Shown: positions 44,170-54,601, counted from the stretch's first letter. The stretch: 64,000 nucleotides of DNA from Pseudorhizobium flavum (GCF_902502825.2 NZ_LR723670.1:3468501-3532500), one strand, 5' to 3'. A program made the numbers and translations. The notes: a model not told the origin generated them from the sequence alone.

Positions 44170-44811
44170 ATGGGGGACGTGATCGCCTATCTCCCGCAGA
44201 TCTGGCCAGCTTATGTCGCCTATCTCGTTGCCGTCCTAAGTCCAGGCCCCGCAGTCTTCACCATCATCGGAACGGCCATCGCGCAAGGCAGAAAAGCGGG
44301 CCTGATAACCGCGCTCGGGATCAGTCTCGGCTCCGCCACATGGGCCATTTCCGCTGCCATGGGCATGGCCGCCCTGCTTCGCCACTATGCACTTGCCCTC
44401 GAGATCCTGAAGATTGCGGGCGGCCTCTATCTTCTCTATCTCGGCTGGAAGGCATTTCGCGCGGCAAGCCTGAAGGAAGAGGACCTGCCTTCGCTGGTGC
44501 GGAGTTCAGACCGCAGCTCGCGCCAACTCTTCCTGCGCGGCTACGCCATCCACGTGACCAATCCGAAGGCGATCTTCGCCTGGCTGGCCATCATCTCACT
44601 TGGGCTACCGCCGGGCGCGCCCGGCACCGCGATCGCCGTCATTATCGGCGGATGCCTGGCCTCGGGCCTGCTGATCTTCACCGGCTATGCGATCCTGTTC
44701 TCGACATCGCAGGCGCTACGCGTCTACAGGGCCGCCCGCCGCTGGATCGAGGGCGCAATGTCTGCCGTCTACTGCTTTGCCGGACTGAAGCTCCTGACGA
44801 GCCGCCTGTGA
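44170..44811 (+). CDS. LysE-family amino-acid exporter
   Basis: This 213-residue membrane protein of the LysE/RhtB family has about six helices and the characteristic LSPGPAVFTIIGTAIAQGRKAG (near residues 20-41) and GYAIHVTNPKAIFAWLAI. The substrate is unknown; relatives export threonine, homoserine or lysine. The ATG at 44170 follows GGGCGGGAGA. It is closely linked to ispA (10-base gap). Confidence 0.88.
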   Translation: MGDVIAYLPQIWPAYVAYLVAVLSPGPAVFTIIGTAIAQGRKAGLITALGISLGSATWAISAAMGMAALLRHYALALEILKIAGGLYLLYLGWKAFRAASLKEEDLPSLVRSSDRSSRQLFLRGYAIHVTNPKAIFAWLAIISLGLPPGAPGTAIAVIIGGCLASGLLIFTGYAILFSTSQALRVYRAARRWIEGAMSAVYCFAGLKLLTSRL

Positions 44812-44830
44812 GGCTCGCCAGGAATTTTCC

Positions 44831-45481
44831 TCAGCGGGTGATCGGCGCGATCAGCACTTCAACGCGGCGGTTCTGTGCCCGCCCTTCCGGCGTAGCATTC
44901 GAAGCTACCGGCTGCGACGGGCCAAAACCGAGGGTCGATATACGACGCTGGTCGACACCACGGCTTCCGAGGTAGTTGGCAACCGAAGCGGCACGTCGCT
45001 CGGACAGGCCCTGGTTGTGCGCAAGGCTGCCGGTCGAATCCGTATGGCCGTTGACGTCGATCAGCGTCCGGTTGAACTTGTTCAGCACGATCGCCACCGA
45101 ATCCAGTGTCGGATAGAAAGGCGGGATCACCTGGTCCTGGTCCGTCGCGAAGGTAACGTTGGACGGCATGTTGAGAACGATGCGATCGCCCATGCGGGTC
45201 ACGGAAACCCCGGTACCCTGCAACTGCGCACGCAGTTCCGCCTCCTGCTGGTCCATATAGTTGCCGATGGCCCCGCCGGCGAGACCGCCCACTGCGGCGC
45301 CGATCAGCGCACCTTTCCCGTCACCGCCGACCGCAAGCCCGGTGAGGGCACCGAGACCGGCCCCAATGGCGGCTCCACCGGCGGTGTTGGAAACCTTCTG
45401 CTGACCCGTATAGGGATCGGTCGTGGTGCAGGCGGAAAGGTAGGTCGCGGCAAGCGCGACGAATGCAAGCTTCTTGATCAT
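44831..45481 (-). CDS. OmpA-family lipoprotein with glycine zipper
   Basis: This 216-residue outer-membrane lipoprotein has a lipobox YLSAC18 and a glycine-zipper region (AGGAAIGAGLGALTGLAVGGDGKGALIGAAVGGLAGGAIGNY, residues about 31-75). A C-terminal OmpA peptidoglycan-binding domain follows (DVNGHTDSTGSLAHNQGLSERRAASVANYL ... RAQNRRVEVLI). The layout matches YiaD-type proteins. The ATG at 45481 gives the signal peptide MIKKLAFVALAATYLSAC; a longer frame upstream is not used. It lies 75 bases downstream of ispG, same direction. Confidence 0.9.
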   Translation of the reverse strand: MIKKLAFVALAATYLSACTTTDPYTGQQKVSNTAGGAAIGAGLGALTGLAVGGDGKGALIGAAVGGLAGGAIGNYMDQQEAELRAQLQGTGVSVTRMGDRIVLNMPSNVTFATDQDQVIPPFYPTLDSVAIVLNKFNRTLIDVNGHTDSTGSLAHNQGLSERRAASVANYLGSRGVDQRRISTLGFGPSQPVASNATPEGRAQNRRVEVLIAPITR

Positions 45482-45556
45482 GCGAATCGAAGTCCCCGTC
45501 GTCTGTGATGAAAGGTCATTTACCACAGATTGCGGCGATTGCGGGACAGCCGCTTG

Positions 45557-46807
45557 TCATTCAGCAGCGGATCGCTGACCGAACCGCTGCTCGATATAAT
45601 CGATGACCAGTCTTTCGAAATCCGCGGCGATGTCCGGCCCGCGCAGGGTCAGGGCCTTCCGACCGTCGATAAAGACCGGAGCGGCGGGAGTTTCCCCAGT
45701 GCCAGGCAGGGAAATCCCGATATCGGCATGCTTGCTTTCACCTGGACCGTTGACGATGCAGCCCATCACCGCAACGTTGAGCGCCTCGACACCCGGATAT
45801 TTCTCCCGCCAGACGGGCATGTTCTTGCGGATATCCTCCTGGATGCGCTGGGCGAGCTCCTGGAACACGGTCGATGTGGTGCGGCCGCAGCCGGGGCAAG
45901 CGGCCACCACTGGGATGAACTGGCGGAAGCCCATGACCTGAAGCAGTTCCTGCGCGACCTGCACCTCGCGGGTACGGTCACCGTTCGGCTCCGGCGTCAA
46001 CGAAACGCGGATCGTGTCGCCGATCCCGTGCTGCAGGACATAGCCCATGGCCGCCGACGAGGCGACGATACCCTTGGAGCCCATACCCGCCTCGGTAAGC
46101 CCAAGGTGAAGCGCATGGTTCGAGCGTTCCGCCAGCATGGAATAGACGGCAATCAGGTCCTGTACCTGGCTGACCTTCGCCGAGAGAATGATGCGGTTGC
46201 GTGGCAGGCCGATGTTCTCGGCGAGTTCGGCCGAGATCAGCGCCGATTGCACGATCGCCTCGTGCATGACCTGGCGCGCGGACATGGGCGAGCCTTCCGC
46301 GGCGTTCCGGTCCATCAACGTTGTCAGGAGATCCTGGTCGAGTGAGCCCCAGTTGACCCCGATGCGGACCGGCTTGTCGTAGCGGATCGCCATCTCGATG
46401 ATGTCGGCGAACTGCTTGTCCTTTTTGTCCTTGAACCCGACATTGCCGGGATTGATCCGATACTTGGCAAGTGCCTCCGCACAGGCGGGATGATCGGCCA
46501 GAAGCTTGTGGCCGATATAGTGGAAGTCTCCCACCAGCGGCACGTCCATGCCGAGACGCAGCAGGCGCTCCCGGATCTTCGGCACGGCTGCGGCGCTCTC
46601 GTCGCGATCGACGGTGATGCGCACGATCTCCGACCCTGCCGCATGGAGTGCAGCAACCTGCGCCACGGTCGCATCAATGTCGGCCGTGTCGGTATTTGTC
46701 ATCGACTGGACGACGACGGGAGCACCACCGCCGACAATCACACCGCCGACATCGACTGCCACGGTCGCCCGGCGTGGCTTCGGATCATATTCAAGCGGTG
46801 TGGACAT
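45557..46807 (-). CDS. ispG: 4-hydroxy-3-methylbut-2-enyl diphosphate synthase
   Basis: This 416-residue MEP-pathway enzyme (GcpE) reduces MEcPP to HMBPP. The N-terminal TIM barrel starts [25 protein letters not shown]. The 4Fe-4S ligands are the pair in CPGCGRT and the third Cys in [11 protein letters not shown], followed by [10 protein letters not shown]. Length is usual for alphaproteobacteria. Confidence 0.96.
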   Translation of the reverse strand: MSTPLEYDPKPRRATVAVDVGGVIVGGGAPVVVQSMTNTDTADIDATVAQVAALHAAGSEIVRITVDRDESAAAVPKIRERLLRLGMDVPLVGDFHYIGHKLLADHPACAEALAKYRINPGNVGFKDKKDKQFADIIEMAIRYDKPVRIGVNWGSLDQDLLTTLMDRNAAEGSPMSARQVMHEAIVQSALISAELAENIGLPRNRIILSAKVSQVQDLIAVYSMLAERSNHALHLGLTEAGMGSKGIVASSAAMGYVLQHGIGDTIRVSLTPEPNGDRTREVQVAQELLQVMGFRQFIPVVAACPGCGRTTSTVFQELAQRIQEDIRKNMPVWREKYPGVEALNVAVMGCIVNGPGESKHADIGISLPGTGETPAAPVFIDGRKALTLRGPDIAADFERLVIDYIEQRFGQRSAAE

Positions 46808-46902
46808 AAAGCTCTCGCGTCTGAAAACCTGCCCTTCAGGTGGAGGATGCCCTTGCCAATGTCAACCTCGCGGCATTGTCCACCGATGCGGCTCTTGCGA
46901 TT

Positions 46903-48090
46903 TCAGTCGTGACGCACCCCGTCTGCATGGCGCGCCAGCGGCGACAACATCAATACGACCAGGTGCAGCACAGAGAGCGCGGCGAATATCATGGCAAGCC
47001 CGCTGTACTCGGCGATGAACCCGATGGCCGACGGCGCAAGAAGGATGCCCGAATACCCCATGGTGGTGACGACGGAAAGGCCGACGCCCGGCCGCAATCC
47101 GGGAAGGTTTCCGGCCGCCGAGAAGACGATCGGCACGAGGTTGGAAATCCCGATGCCCGCGAGTGCAAATCCGAGGATGGCGGTATCGGCGCTCGGAGCC
47201 AGTCCGGCAAGCAGCAGGCCTGTGACGGAAATCACGGCACAGACTCGCAGCGTCCGCACAGCTCCGAACCTGTCCCGGACGAGATCTCCCGCGAACCGCA
47301 TAATCGCCATGGTCAGCGAGAAGGCCGCAAACGCGAATCCGGAGGCGGTGACGGAGGAGCCCAGTTCCTGGCGAAGGTAGAGCGCACTCCAGTCGATGAC
47401 GGCTCCTTCCGGGATCATGCAGAAGAGGGCCATCAGGCCGAGCAACCAGGGCAGCGCAGTTCTCGGCAACCGCAACCGCTCATGCACCTCTTCCGGATGG
47501 GGAGCGTCCCGCAAGACCATGGGCCAGGCGAAGGCAAGCATCAGCGCAGCAGCGATCGTGACGAGGATCACATGGCCGGTAACCCCCATTCGTTCGATCA
47601 GGAAGCCACCTGTGGCGGCGCCGAGAAGGCCCCCCAGGCTCCAGAAGGCATGGCAGGACGACATGATCGCCCGGCGCATGTGCTTCTCTACCGCAACGGC
47701 ATTGGCGTTCATCGCCACATCCATCGCACCGATCAGGCCGCCAAAGAGAAAGATGGCGACGGCTCCCGACCAGATGCTGCCGACCCAGGTCAGGAACAGA
47801 AGCGTCGGCACGGCAAGCAGTGCGGTGATCCGGGATACGGTGCTGGAACCAAAGCGAGCAATCTGGGCGCCGGCTATCGGCATCATTACCAGCGAGCCGA
47901 GTCCGAAGACGAGGATCATCACACCCAGCGCGCTCTCCGTCAGGCCCAGCCGGCTCGCAAATTCCGGGATCTTCGGCGCCCAGGCACCCACGAAAAAGCC
48001 GTTCATCAGGAACAGCAGCGCGACGCCTGCCCGTTCCCGCGTAACGTATGCCTGCCGCACACCGGCCGTCCTGCTTTGGGGCATATCCAT
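46903..48090 (-). CDS. MFS transporter
   Basis: This 395-residue twelve-helix major-facilitator protein has GAWAPKIPEFASRLGLTESALG near residue 34, a loop RFGSST and a second-half IMRFAGDLVRDRFGAVR. It resembles the YbjJ/fucose-permease-like branch, but the substrate cannot be inferred. It lies between ispG and pyc, each separated by about 100 bases, without obvious co-regulation. Confidence 0.85.
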   Translation of the reverse strand: MDMPQSRTAGVRQAYVTRERAGVALLFLMNGFFVGAWAPKIPEFASRLGLTESALGVMILVFGLGSLVMMPIAGAQIARFGSSTVSRITALLAVPTLLFLTWVGSIWSGAVAIFLFGGLIGAMDVAMNANAVAVEKHMRRAIMSSCHAFWSLGGLLGAATGGFLIERMGVTGHVILVTIAAALMLAFAWPMVLRDAPHPEEVHERLRLPRTALPWLLGLMALFCMIPEGAVIDWSALYLRQELGSSVTASGFAFAAFSLTMAIMRFAGDLVRDRFGAVRTLRVCAVISVTGLLLAGLAPSADTAILGFALAGIGISNLVPIVFSAAGNLPGLRPGVGLSVVTTMGYSGILLAPSAIGFIAEYSGLAMIFAALSVLHLVVLMLSPLARHADGVRHD

Positions 48091-48203
48091 TCGATCCAGA
48101 TCCCGTTGTGAGGCGAGATCTATTTCAATCGATTAGGATAGCAAGCCGCAAGTCCTCCTGCGGCCTCACATTTTGTTTCGACGTGCCACCCTTGTGAGAG
48201 GCC

Positions 48204-51200
48204 TTATGCCCCGTAGACGAGGAGAAGATCTTTCGCATCGATCTGGTCGCCGGCCTTTACCAGCAGTTCGGCCACGACGCCGTCCCGCTCGGCATGCAGT
48301 GCCGTTTCCATCTTCATCGCCTCGATCGACAGCAGCACATCGCCAGCCTTGACCGTCTGGCCGGCGGAGACAGCGACCGTGGAGATGACGCCGGGCATCG
48401 GCGCGCCCAGGTGGTTGGGATCCGCAGCATCCGCTTTCCGTCGTACGGCGGATCCCGAGGCACCATGCATCCGGTCCGGCACCTTGATGCGGCGAGGCTG
48501 ACCGTTCAGTTCGAAGAAGACCGTGACCATACCCTTGTCATCGGTACCGCTGGTCGCTTGGTTGACGATGACAAGCGTCTTGCCGCGCTCGATCTCCGCA
48601 AACAGTTCCTCGCCGTCCTCCAGACCGTAGAAATAGGCATGGGTCGGCAGAACGGAGACCGGGCCATAGGTTTCGAGCGCCTGCGCGAAGTCAGTGAAGA
48701 CCTTGGGGTACATGAGGTAGGAAGCGAACTCGAAATCCGTGACGGAGCGTTCAAGCTTCGTCTCGATCGCCATCCGTTCGGCATCAAGATCGGCATCGGC
48801 AAGCAGCGAACCCGGCCGCTCCGTATAAGGCGTGTCACCCTTGAGCGCCTTCTTCTGCAGCTTCTCCGGCCAACCGCCGGGGGGCTGGCCAAGGTCACCC
48901 TTCAGCATCGACACAACCGAGTCCGGGAATGCAATGTCCTTGTCCGGGTTTTCGACATCCGCCACCGTCAGGTCCTGGCTGACCATCATCAGCGCCATGT
49001 CGCCCACCACCTTGGAGGAGGGCGTGACCTTGACGATATCACCGAACATCCGGTTGGCGTCTGCATAGGTCTGGGCGACCCGGTGCCAACGAGCGTCGAG
49101 GCCAAGCGAGCGCGCCTGCTCCTTCAGATTAGTGAACTGCCCGCCCGGCATTTCGTGTAGGTAGACTTCTGAAGCCGGTCCCTTGAGGTCGCTCTCGAAC
49201 GCTGCGTACTGGTTGCGGACCGCTTCCCAGTAGAACGAGATCCGACGGATCCACTCCGGATCGAGGCCCGGATCTCGTTCCATACCCGACAGAGCCTCGA
49301 CGATCGACCCGAGGCAGGGCTGGGAAGTCGTACCGGAAAACGCGTCCATGGCTGCATCGACGATGTCGACGCCGGCTTCGACGGCCGCAAGTACCGTCGC
49401 TGCCGCGATGCCCGAAGTGTCGTGCGTGTGGAAATGGATCGGCAGATCCGTCGCCTCTCGCAGCGCCTTGAAGAGGAGGCGTGCGGCCGCTGGCTTCAGG
49501 AGGCCCGCCATGTCCTTGACCGCGATGATGTGGGCTCCGGCCTTCTCAAGTTCCTCCGCCAGGGCGGTATAGTACTTGAGATCGTACTTCGGACGCGCCG
49601 CATTGAGCAGGTCACCCGTGTAGCAGATGGCGGCCTCGCAGATCCGATTCTCCTCCTGAACCGCATCCATCGAGACGCGCATGTTCTCGACCCAGTTGAG
49701 GCAGTCGAAGACGCGGAAGACGTCGATACCGCCGCGGGCTGCCTGCCGGACAAAGTACTTCACGACATTGTCGGGATAGTTCTTGTAGCCAACGCCATTG
49801 GCGCCGCGCAGGAGCATTTGCAGAAGAAGATTGGGGGCTCCCTCGCGAACCAGTGCGAGCCGTTCCCATGGATCCTCCGTCAGGAAGCGCATCGAAACGT
49901 CGAAGGTGGCGCCGCCCCAGCATTCCAGGGAGAACAGGTTCGGCAGGGCTCGGGCATAGACTTCCGCGATTCGGGCGATATCGTGGGTGCGCATGCGTGT
50001 TGCAAGCAGCGACTGGTGCCCGTCCCGCATCGTCGTATCGGTCATCAGAACGCGGTTTTCGCTGCGGATCCACGCGGCGAACCCCTTTGGCCCAAGCCGG
50101 TCGAGCATCTGCTTCGTGCCATCCGGCACCGGACCGTTGATATAGGGAACAACCGGCTTGGCGGCCTGCGGCGACGGCAGGGGCCTCCCCTTCACTTCCG
50201 GATGCCCGTTGACGCTGACATCGGCAAGATAGGTAAGCAACTTCGTGGCCCGGTCCTGCCTCTTCACCTGCGCAAAGAGCTCTGGCGTCGTGTCGATGAA
50301 CTTCGTCGTGTAGGAATTGTCTCGGAAGCTCGGGTGGCCGATGATCGCCTCGAGGAAGGTGAGGTTGGTGGCGACTCCGCGGATGCGGAATTCCCGCAGG
50401 GCCCGGTCCATCCGGCTGATCGCTTCCTGCGGCGTGCTGCCGGATGCCGTGACCTTCACCAGTAGCGGATCGTAATAGCGGGTGATGATCGCACCTGAAT
50501 AGGCGGTGCCGCCATCGAGGCGGATCCCGAAACCGGCAGCCGAACGGTAGGCGGTGATGCGCCCATAGTCGGGAATGAAGTTCTGTTCCGGATCCTCGGT
50601 GGTGATCCGGCACTGCAGCGCGTGGCCGTTGAGGCGGATGTCTTCCTGCCGCGGCACACCGGACTCGGCTGTACCGATTGCCGCGCCTTCGAGGATGTGG
50701 ATCTGCGCCTTCACGATGTCGATGCCCGTGACAACTTCGGTCACCGTATGCTCGACCTGAATACGCGGGTTAACTTCGATGAAGTAGAACCTGCCGGTAT
50801 CAGCATCCATCAGATACTCGACGGTGCCCGCACCGACATAACTCGTGGCCCTTGCAATCTTCAGGGAGTACTCGGCCAGTTCCTGACGCTGCGCTTGGCT
50901 GAGATAGGGGGCCGGAGCGCGCTCGACGACCTTCTGGTTGCGGCGCTGAATGGAGCAGTCTCGCTCGAAGAGATGGACGACATTGCCGTGAGTGTCGCCA
51001 AGGATCTGGCTTTCCACGTGGCGGGCCCGCTCGACGAGCTTCTCGAGATAGACTTCGTCCTTGCCGAAGGCCGCCTTTGCCTCACGCTTCGCTTCCGTCA
51101 CTTCCTTGGCAAGGTCTGCTTCCGATCGAATGACGCGCATGCCACGGCCGCCACCGCCCCAGGACGCCTTCAGCATCACCGGGTATCCGACTTCGGCCGC

Positions 51201-51665
51201 CATCCTAGCGACTTCAGCCATGTCGTCCGGCAGGGGTTCCGTGGCCGGCACGACCGGCACGCCGACCGATACCGCAAGATTGCGTGCGGCGACCTTGTTA
51301 CCGAGCTTGCGCATGGTATCGGCGGTCGGACCGATGAAGATGATACCGGCCTCGTTGCACGCGTCGACGAACTCCGGGCTTTCCGATAGCAGCCCATAGC
51401 CGGGATGGATGGCATCTGCGCCCGAGAGCTTCGCAACCCTGATGATCTCCGGGATGGAGAGATAGCTCTCGATCGGCCCGAGATCCCGCTCCAGATGCGG
51501 ACCGCGGCCCACCTGATAGCTCTCGTCCGCCTTGAACCGGTGGAGCGACAGCTTGTCTTCTTCGGCCCATATCGCAACCGTCCTTATGCCAAGCTCGTTG
51601 GCGGCGCGAAACACCCGAATGGCGATCTCGGAACGATTGGCGACAAGTATTTTCGATATGGGCAA
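48204..51665 (-). CDS. pyc: Pyruvate carboxylase
   Basis: This 1153-residue biotin enzyme makes oxaloacetate from pyruvate and bicarbonate (anaplerosis). Biotin carboxylase domain at residues 1 to about 455 (KILVANRSEIAIRVFRAANELG, ATP-grasp GGGGRGMRV, EVNPRIQVEHTVTEVVTGIDIV), carboxyltransferase about 540-800 (LMTDTTMRDGHQSLLATRMRT and HFHTHDTSGIA) and a C-terminal biotinyl domain with EAMKMET, where Lys1118 is biotinylated. The organisation is the single-chain alpha4 type. It is monocistronic; the LuxR-family gene lies 99 bases upstream, same strand. Confidence 0.97.
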   Translation of the reverse strand: MPISKILVANRSEIAIRVFRAANELGIRTVAIWAEEDKLSLHRFKADESYQVGRGPHLERDLGPIESYLSIPEIIRVAKLSGADAIHPGYGLLSESPEFVDACNEAGIIFIGPTADTMRKLGNKVAARNLAVSVGVPVVPATEPLPDDMAEVARMAAEVGYPVMLKASWGGGGRGMRVIRSEADLAKEVTEAKREAKAAFGKDEVYLEKLVERARHVESQILGDTHGNVVHLFERDCSIQRRNQKVVERAPAPYLSQAQRQELAEYSLKIARATSYVGAGTVEYLMDADTGRFYFIEVNPRIQVEHTVTEVVTGIDIVKAQIHILEGAAIGTAESGVPRQEDIRLNGHALQCRITTEDPEQNFIPDYGRITAYRSAAGFGIRLDGGTAYSGAIITRYYDPLLVKVTASGSTPQEAISRMDRALREFRIRGVATNLTFLEAIIGHPSFRDNSYTTKFIDTTPELFAQVKRQDRATKLLTYLADVSVNGHPEVKGRPLPSPQAAKPVVPYINGPVPDGTKQMLDRLGPKGFAAWIRSENRVLMTDTTMRDGHQSLLATRMRTHDIARIAEVYARALPNLFSLECWGGATFDVSMRFLTEDPWERLALVREGAPNLLLQMLLRGANGVGYKNYPDNVVKYFVRQAARGGIDVFRVFDCLNWVENMRVSMDAVQEENRICEAAICYTGDLLNAARPKYDLKYYTALAEELEKAGAHIIAVKDMAGLLKPAAARLLFKALREATDLPIHFHTHDTSGIAAATVLAAVEAGVDIVDAAMDAFSGTTSQPCLGSIVEALSGMERDPGLDPEWIRRISFYWEAVRNQYAAFESDLKGPASEVYLHEMPGGQFTNLKEQARSLGLDARWHRVAQTYADANRMFGDIVKVTPSSKVVGDMALMMVSQDLTVADVENPDKDIAFPDSVVSMLKGDLGQPPGGWPEKLQKKALKGDTPYTERPGSLLADADLDAERMAIETKLERSVTDFEFASYLMYPKVFTDFAQALETYGPVSVLPTHAYFYGLEDGEELFAEIERGKTLVIVNQATSGTDDKGMVTVFFELNGQPRRIKVPDRMHGASGSAVRRKADAADPNHLGAPMPGVISTVAVSAGQTVKAGDVLLSIEAMKMETALHAERDGVVAELLVKAGDQIDAKDLLLVYGA

Positions 51666-51764
51666 GGTAGATCTCCTCCATCAACCGCGGCCGTTGCTGC
51701 ACTGCGAAGAGCAATAGCCGCTTAAGCGGAGAAGTTCAATTTACTCATTTTCAGAATAGCCGAG

Positions 51765-52505
51765 TCAGATCACGATGCCCTTGCGCAGCGCGAGGGCCAC
51801 CACATGCTGACGGTTCTTGGCCTTCATCTTGTCCTGGAGCCCATTGATGTACCAGTCGACGGTGTGGCTCGATATCTGCAGCGTTCGGGCAATCTCCGGT
51901 GACGTCAACCCCTGAGTGAGATGGGAGATGACTTCCAGTTCGCGACGGGTGAGTGGGACACTGTCCGGTTCATGCTTCTCATGCTCCGAGGCCGCCCCCT
52001 GCAACTCAAGGTGCCGCCACATGATACGTTTTGCTGCCGTATCGAAGAGGCTGATCTCCACCGGTGAAAGTTCGACTGGCCGGCCAGTGATCGACATGTG
52101 GCCCATCAGGCCGTTCCGCCCATGGATAGGGAAGACATAGCCGTCGAGGATGCCGTGCCGCATCGCATCCTGCGTCAAGCGCTGGAGTCGGGCCCGCCGC
52201 GGATCATTACGCATCAGTGAGGCGGCATCCCGCATCCGAAAGGGACGCTGGGCGACGAGCAGCATGCGTGCGACGGGATCGACCAAACCATAGCGCTTCG
52301 CGACATAGACCTGCCGCCAGTTCTCCGGCATCCGCGCAGCGAGAACATGCTCCGATTCACCGTTTTCCGGCTTTGCACGAAGTGACAGCTCGTAGAAATC
52401 GAACCGGTAAGAGCCCAGAAGGGCCTCGAGTTGGCCGATCAATTCTCCTGCAGTCTTCGCTTCGCCTGCAAGAACGAGAAGTTGCACAATTAGATGAACA
52501 CTCAA
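51765..52505 (-). CDS. LuxR-family regulator with autoinducer-binding-like domain
   Basis: This 246-residue protein has an N-terminal autoinducer-binding-like domain (residues about 15-160) and a C-terminal GerE helix-turn-helix (PLTRRELEVISHLTQGLTSPEIARTLQISSHTVDWYINGLQDKMKAKNR). Some quorum-sensing signatures are kept (Trp and Tyr in NWRQVYVAKRYG, Asp-Pro in VDP, Gly in GLMGHM), but the aromatic residue normally in the PF.W block is missing (RPFRMRD). No luxI-type synthase is nearby, so it is a LuxR solo. It is divergent from ndvA, with an 8-base inverted repeat at 52560-52589 between them. Confidence 0.82.
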   Translation of the reverse strand: MSVHLIVQLLVLAGEAKTAGELIGQLEALLGSYRFDFYELSLRAKPENGESEHVLAARMPENWRQVYVAKRYGLVDPVARMLLVAQRPFRMRDAASLMRNDPRRARLQRLTQDAMRHGILDGYVFPIHGRNGLMGHMSITGRPVELSPVEISLFDTAAKRIMWRHLELQGAASEHEKHEPDSVPLTRRELEVISHLTQGLTSPEIARTLQISSHTVDWYINGLQDKMKAKNRQHVVALALRKGIVI

Positions 52506-52559
52506 AGCTGCCCCCAGCTCAATGCGATTGCCAGCCTAGACGGCGAATCTCCCGCAAGT

Positions 52560-52589
52560 GTTGATAATCCAGCAGCTATGGTTATCAAC
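52560..52589. promoter_or_regulatory. Inverted repeat between LuxR-type gene and ndvA
   Basis: GTTGATAA (52560-52567) and TTATCAAC (52582-52589) are perfect 8-base arms with 14 bases between them, about 55-85 bases upstream of the LuxR-type gene start and 213 bases upstream of ndvA. The symmetry and position suit an operator; the protein bound is unknown. Confidence 0.4.
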
Positions 52590-52801
52590 GGTTGAATTTG
52601 AATCGCTAGATTTAGCGCTTTGCGACGTAATACTGACAGAAACCGAATGAGCCGCCGTAGGTTCCCCAGCAGCCAGTGCAGAACTTTTCGACTTGCTATC
52701 CATTGTTCAGCGGGCCTTCATGGTGCTGGAGTTAAAGGTCCAGCAAGAAGCAGGCCGTCGAGCCGAAGATGAAGATAATATTAGGGAAAGGATAGCGGCA
52801 G

Positions 52802-54565
52802 GTGACGCTGTTCCAAGTTTATACGAGAGCACTGAAGTACCTGGCCGATAACCGGTTCCGGGTCGCCGTGGTGGTTCTTGCCAACATCGTGCTGGCGGTG
52901 ATCACGATCGCCGAGCCGGTGCTCTTCGGTCGCATCATTGACGCCATCTCCTCGGGCGGAGAGGTGACCGCGATCCTGATGCTCTGGGCGGGCTTCGGCG
53001 TCTTCAATACGGTGGCTTATGTTCTCGTGGCCCGAGAAGCCGACCGGCTGGCCCACGGGCGCCGTGCTTCACTTCTGACCGAGGCCTTCGGGCGCATCAT
53101 CTCGATGCCGTTGGCATGGCATCATCAGCGCGGAACCTCCAATGCGCTACACACGCTGCTGAGGGCAAGCGAGACACTCTTCGGCCTCTGGCTGGAGTTC
53201 ATGCGAACCCATCTTGCGACGGCGGTGGCTCTGCTGCTTCTCATCCCCACGGCCTTCTCCATGGATGTGCGCATGAGCATCGTGCTGGTGCTTCTCAGCA
53301 TCAGCTACTGGATGATCGGCAAGATGGTGATGAACCGCACCAAGGAAGGTCAGGCTTCCGTGGAAGGGCATTACCACAACGTGTTTTCGCATGTGAGCGA
53401 TTCGATCAGCAATGTCTCGGTGCTGCATAGTTACAACCGCATAGAGGCAGAAACGCGGGCGCTTCAGGATTACACGAAGAACCTTCTCGCCGCCCAATAT
53501 CCCGTCCTCGACTGGTGGGCCTTGGCCAGCGCCCTCAACCGGACGGCGTCTACCGTCTCGATGATGGTGATCCTGATCATCGGCACCATTCTCGTCCAGC
53601 AGGGAGAGTTGCGGGTTGGCGACGTCATCGCCTTCATAGGCTTTGCGAACCTTCTGATCGGCCGTCTCGATCAGATGCGGCAGTTCGCGACCCAGATCTT
53701 CGAGGCACGGGCGAAACTCGAAGAGTTCTTCATTCTCGAAGACTCGGTCCAGGAGCGGGAAGAGCCGGCCGGCATGGCCGAACTGACCAATGTGCGCGGC
53801 ACCGTCGAGTTCAGGAACGTGTGCTTCGACTTTGCGAGCACCGAGCAGGGGATCCGGGACATCTCCTTCCTTGCCAAGGCTGGTGAAACGGTCGCGATCG
53901 TCGGTCCAACCGGGGCAGGGAAGACGACCCTCGTCAACCTCCTGCAGCGGGTCTACGACCCAAGGCAGGGACAGATCCTCATTGACGGGATCGACATTTC
54001 GACCGTTACCCGACGCTCTCTCCGCCACTCCATCGCTACCGTCTTCCAGGACGCCGGCCTTCTCAACCGCTCGATCACCGAAAACATCCGGCTTGGCCGT
54101 GAAGGGGCTTCCGAGGAGGAAATCACCAGGGCCGCAGAGGCTGCCGCGGCGACGGACTTCATCGAGAGCCGTCTCACCGGCTACGATACGTCCGTGGGAG
54201 AACGCGGCAATCGCCTCTCTGGCGGCGAACGCCAGCGAATCGCGATCGCACGCGCCATCCTCAAGAATGCTCCAATCCTGGTGCTGGACGAGGCGACCAG
54301 TGCCCTCGATGTCGAAACGGAGGCCAGGGTCAAGGCGGCAATCGATCGCCTGCGGGAGAACCGTACCACCTTCATCATTGCCCATCGCCTTTCGACCGTC
54401 AGGGACGCCGACAAGGTGATCTTCCTCGACAATGGTCGCATCGTTGAGATGGGCACGTTCGATGAACTGAGCCGTAGCGGCGGCCGCTTTACCTCCCTGC
54501 TTCGTACCAGCGGCATCCTGACTGACGAAGAGCACGCGAGCAGCATGCCCGTGGCACAGGCCTGA
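52802..54565 (+). CDS. ndvA: Cyclic beta-1,2-glucan exporter (ABC half-transporter)
   Basis: This 587-residue ABC exporter (NdvA/ChvA) carries cyclic beta-1,2-glucan to the periplasm. About six membrane helices (residues 20-300) precede the ATPase domain with Walker A VGPTGAGKTT, signature LSGGERQRIAIARA, Walker B ILVLDEATSALD and H-loop AHRLST. Recognisable NdvA stretches include FGRIISMPLAWHHQRGTSNALHTLL. The start is GTG at 52802. It converges on ndvB, its synthase partner, and shares a terminator with it. In Ensifer and Agrobacterium loss of this system abolishes nodule invasion or virulence and osmotic adaptation. Confidence 0.97.
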   Translation: MTLFQVYTRALKYLADNRFRVAVVVLANIVLAVITIAEPVLFGRIIDAISSGGEVTAILMLWAGFGVFNTVAYVLVAREADRLAHGRRASLLTEAFGRIISMPLAWHHQRGTSNALHTLLRASETLFGLWLEFMRTHLATAVALLLLIPTAFSMDVRMSIVLVLLSISYWMIGKMVMNRTKEGQASVEGHYHNVFSHVSDSISNVSVLHSYNRIEAETRALQDYTKNLLAAQYPVLDWWALASALNRTASTVSMMVILIIGTILVQQGELRVGDVIAFIGFANLLIGRLDQMRQFATQIFEARAKLEEFFILEDSVQEREEPAGMAELTNVRGTVEFRNVCFDFASTEQGIRDISFLAKAGETVAIVGPTGAGKTTLVNLLQRVYDPRQGQILIDGIDISTVTRRSLRHSIATVFQDAGLLNRSITENIRLGREGASEEEITRAAEAAAATDFIESRLTGYDTSVGERGNRLSGGERQRIAIARAILKNAPILVLDEATSALDVETEARVKAAIDRLRENRTTFIIAHRLSTVRDADKVIFLDNGRIVEMGTFDELSRSGGRFTSLLRTSGILTDEEHASSMPVAQA

Positions 54566-54568
54566 ACA

Positions 54569-54601
54569 ACAGGGAAGATCTCGTTCCGATATCTTCCCTG
54601 T
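54569..54601. terminator. Shared terminator of convergent ndvA and ndvB
   Basis: ACAGGGAAGAT (54569-54579) and ATCTTCCCTGT (54591-54601) make a perfect 11-base stem around an 11-base loop, four bases after the ndvA stop and four before the ndvB stop. A CTCTTTA tail follows on the + strand. Confidence 0.8.
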
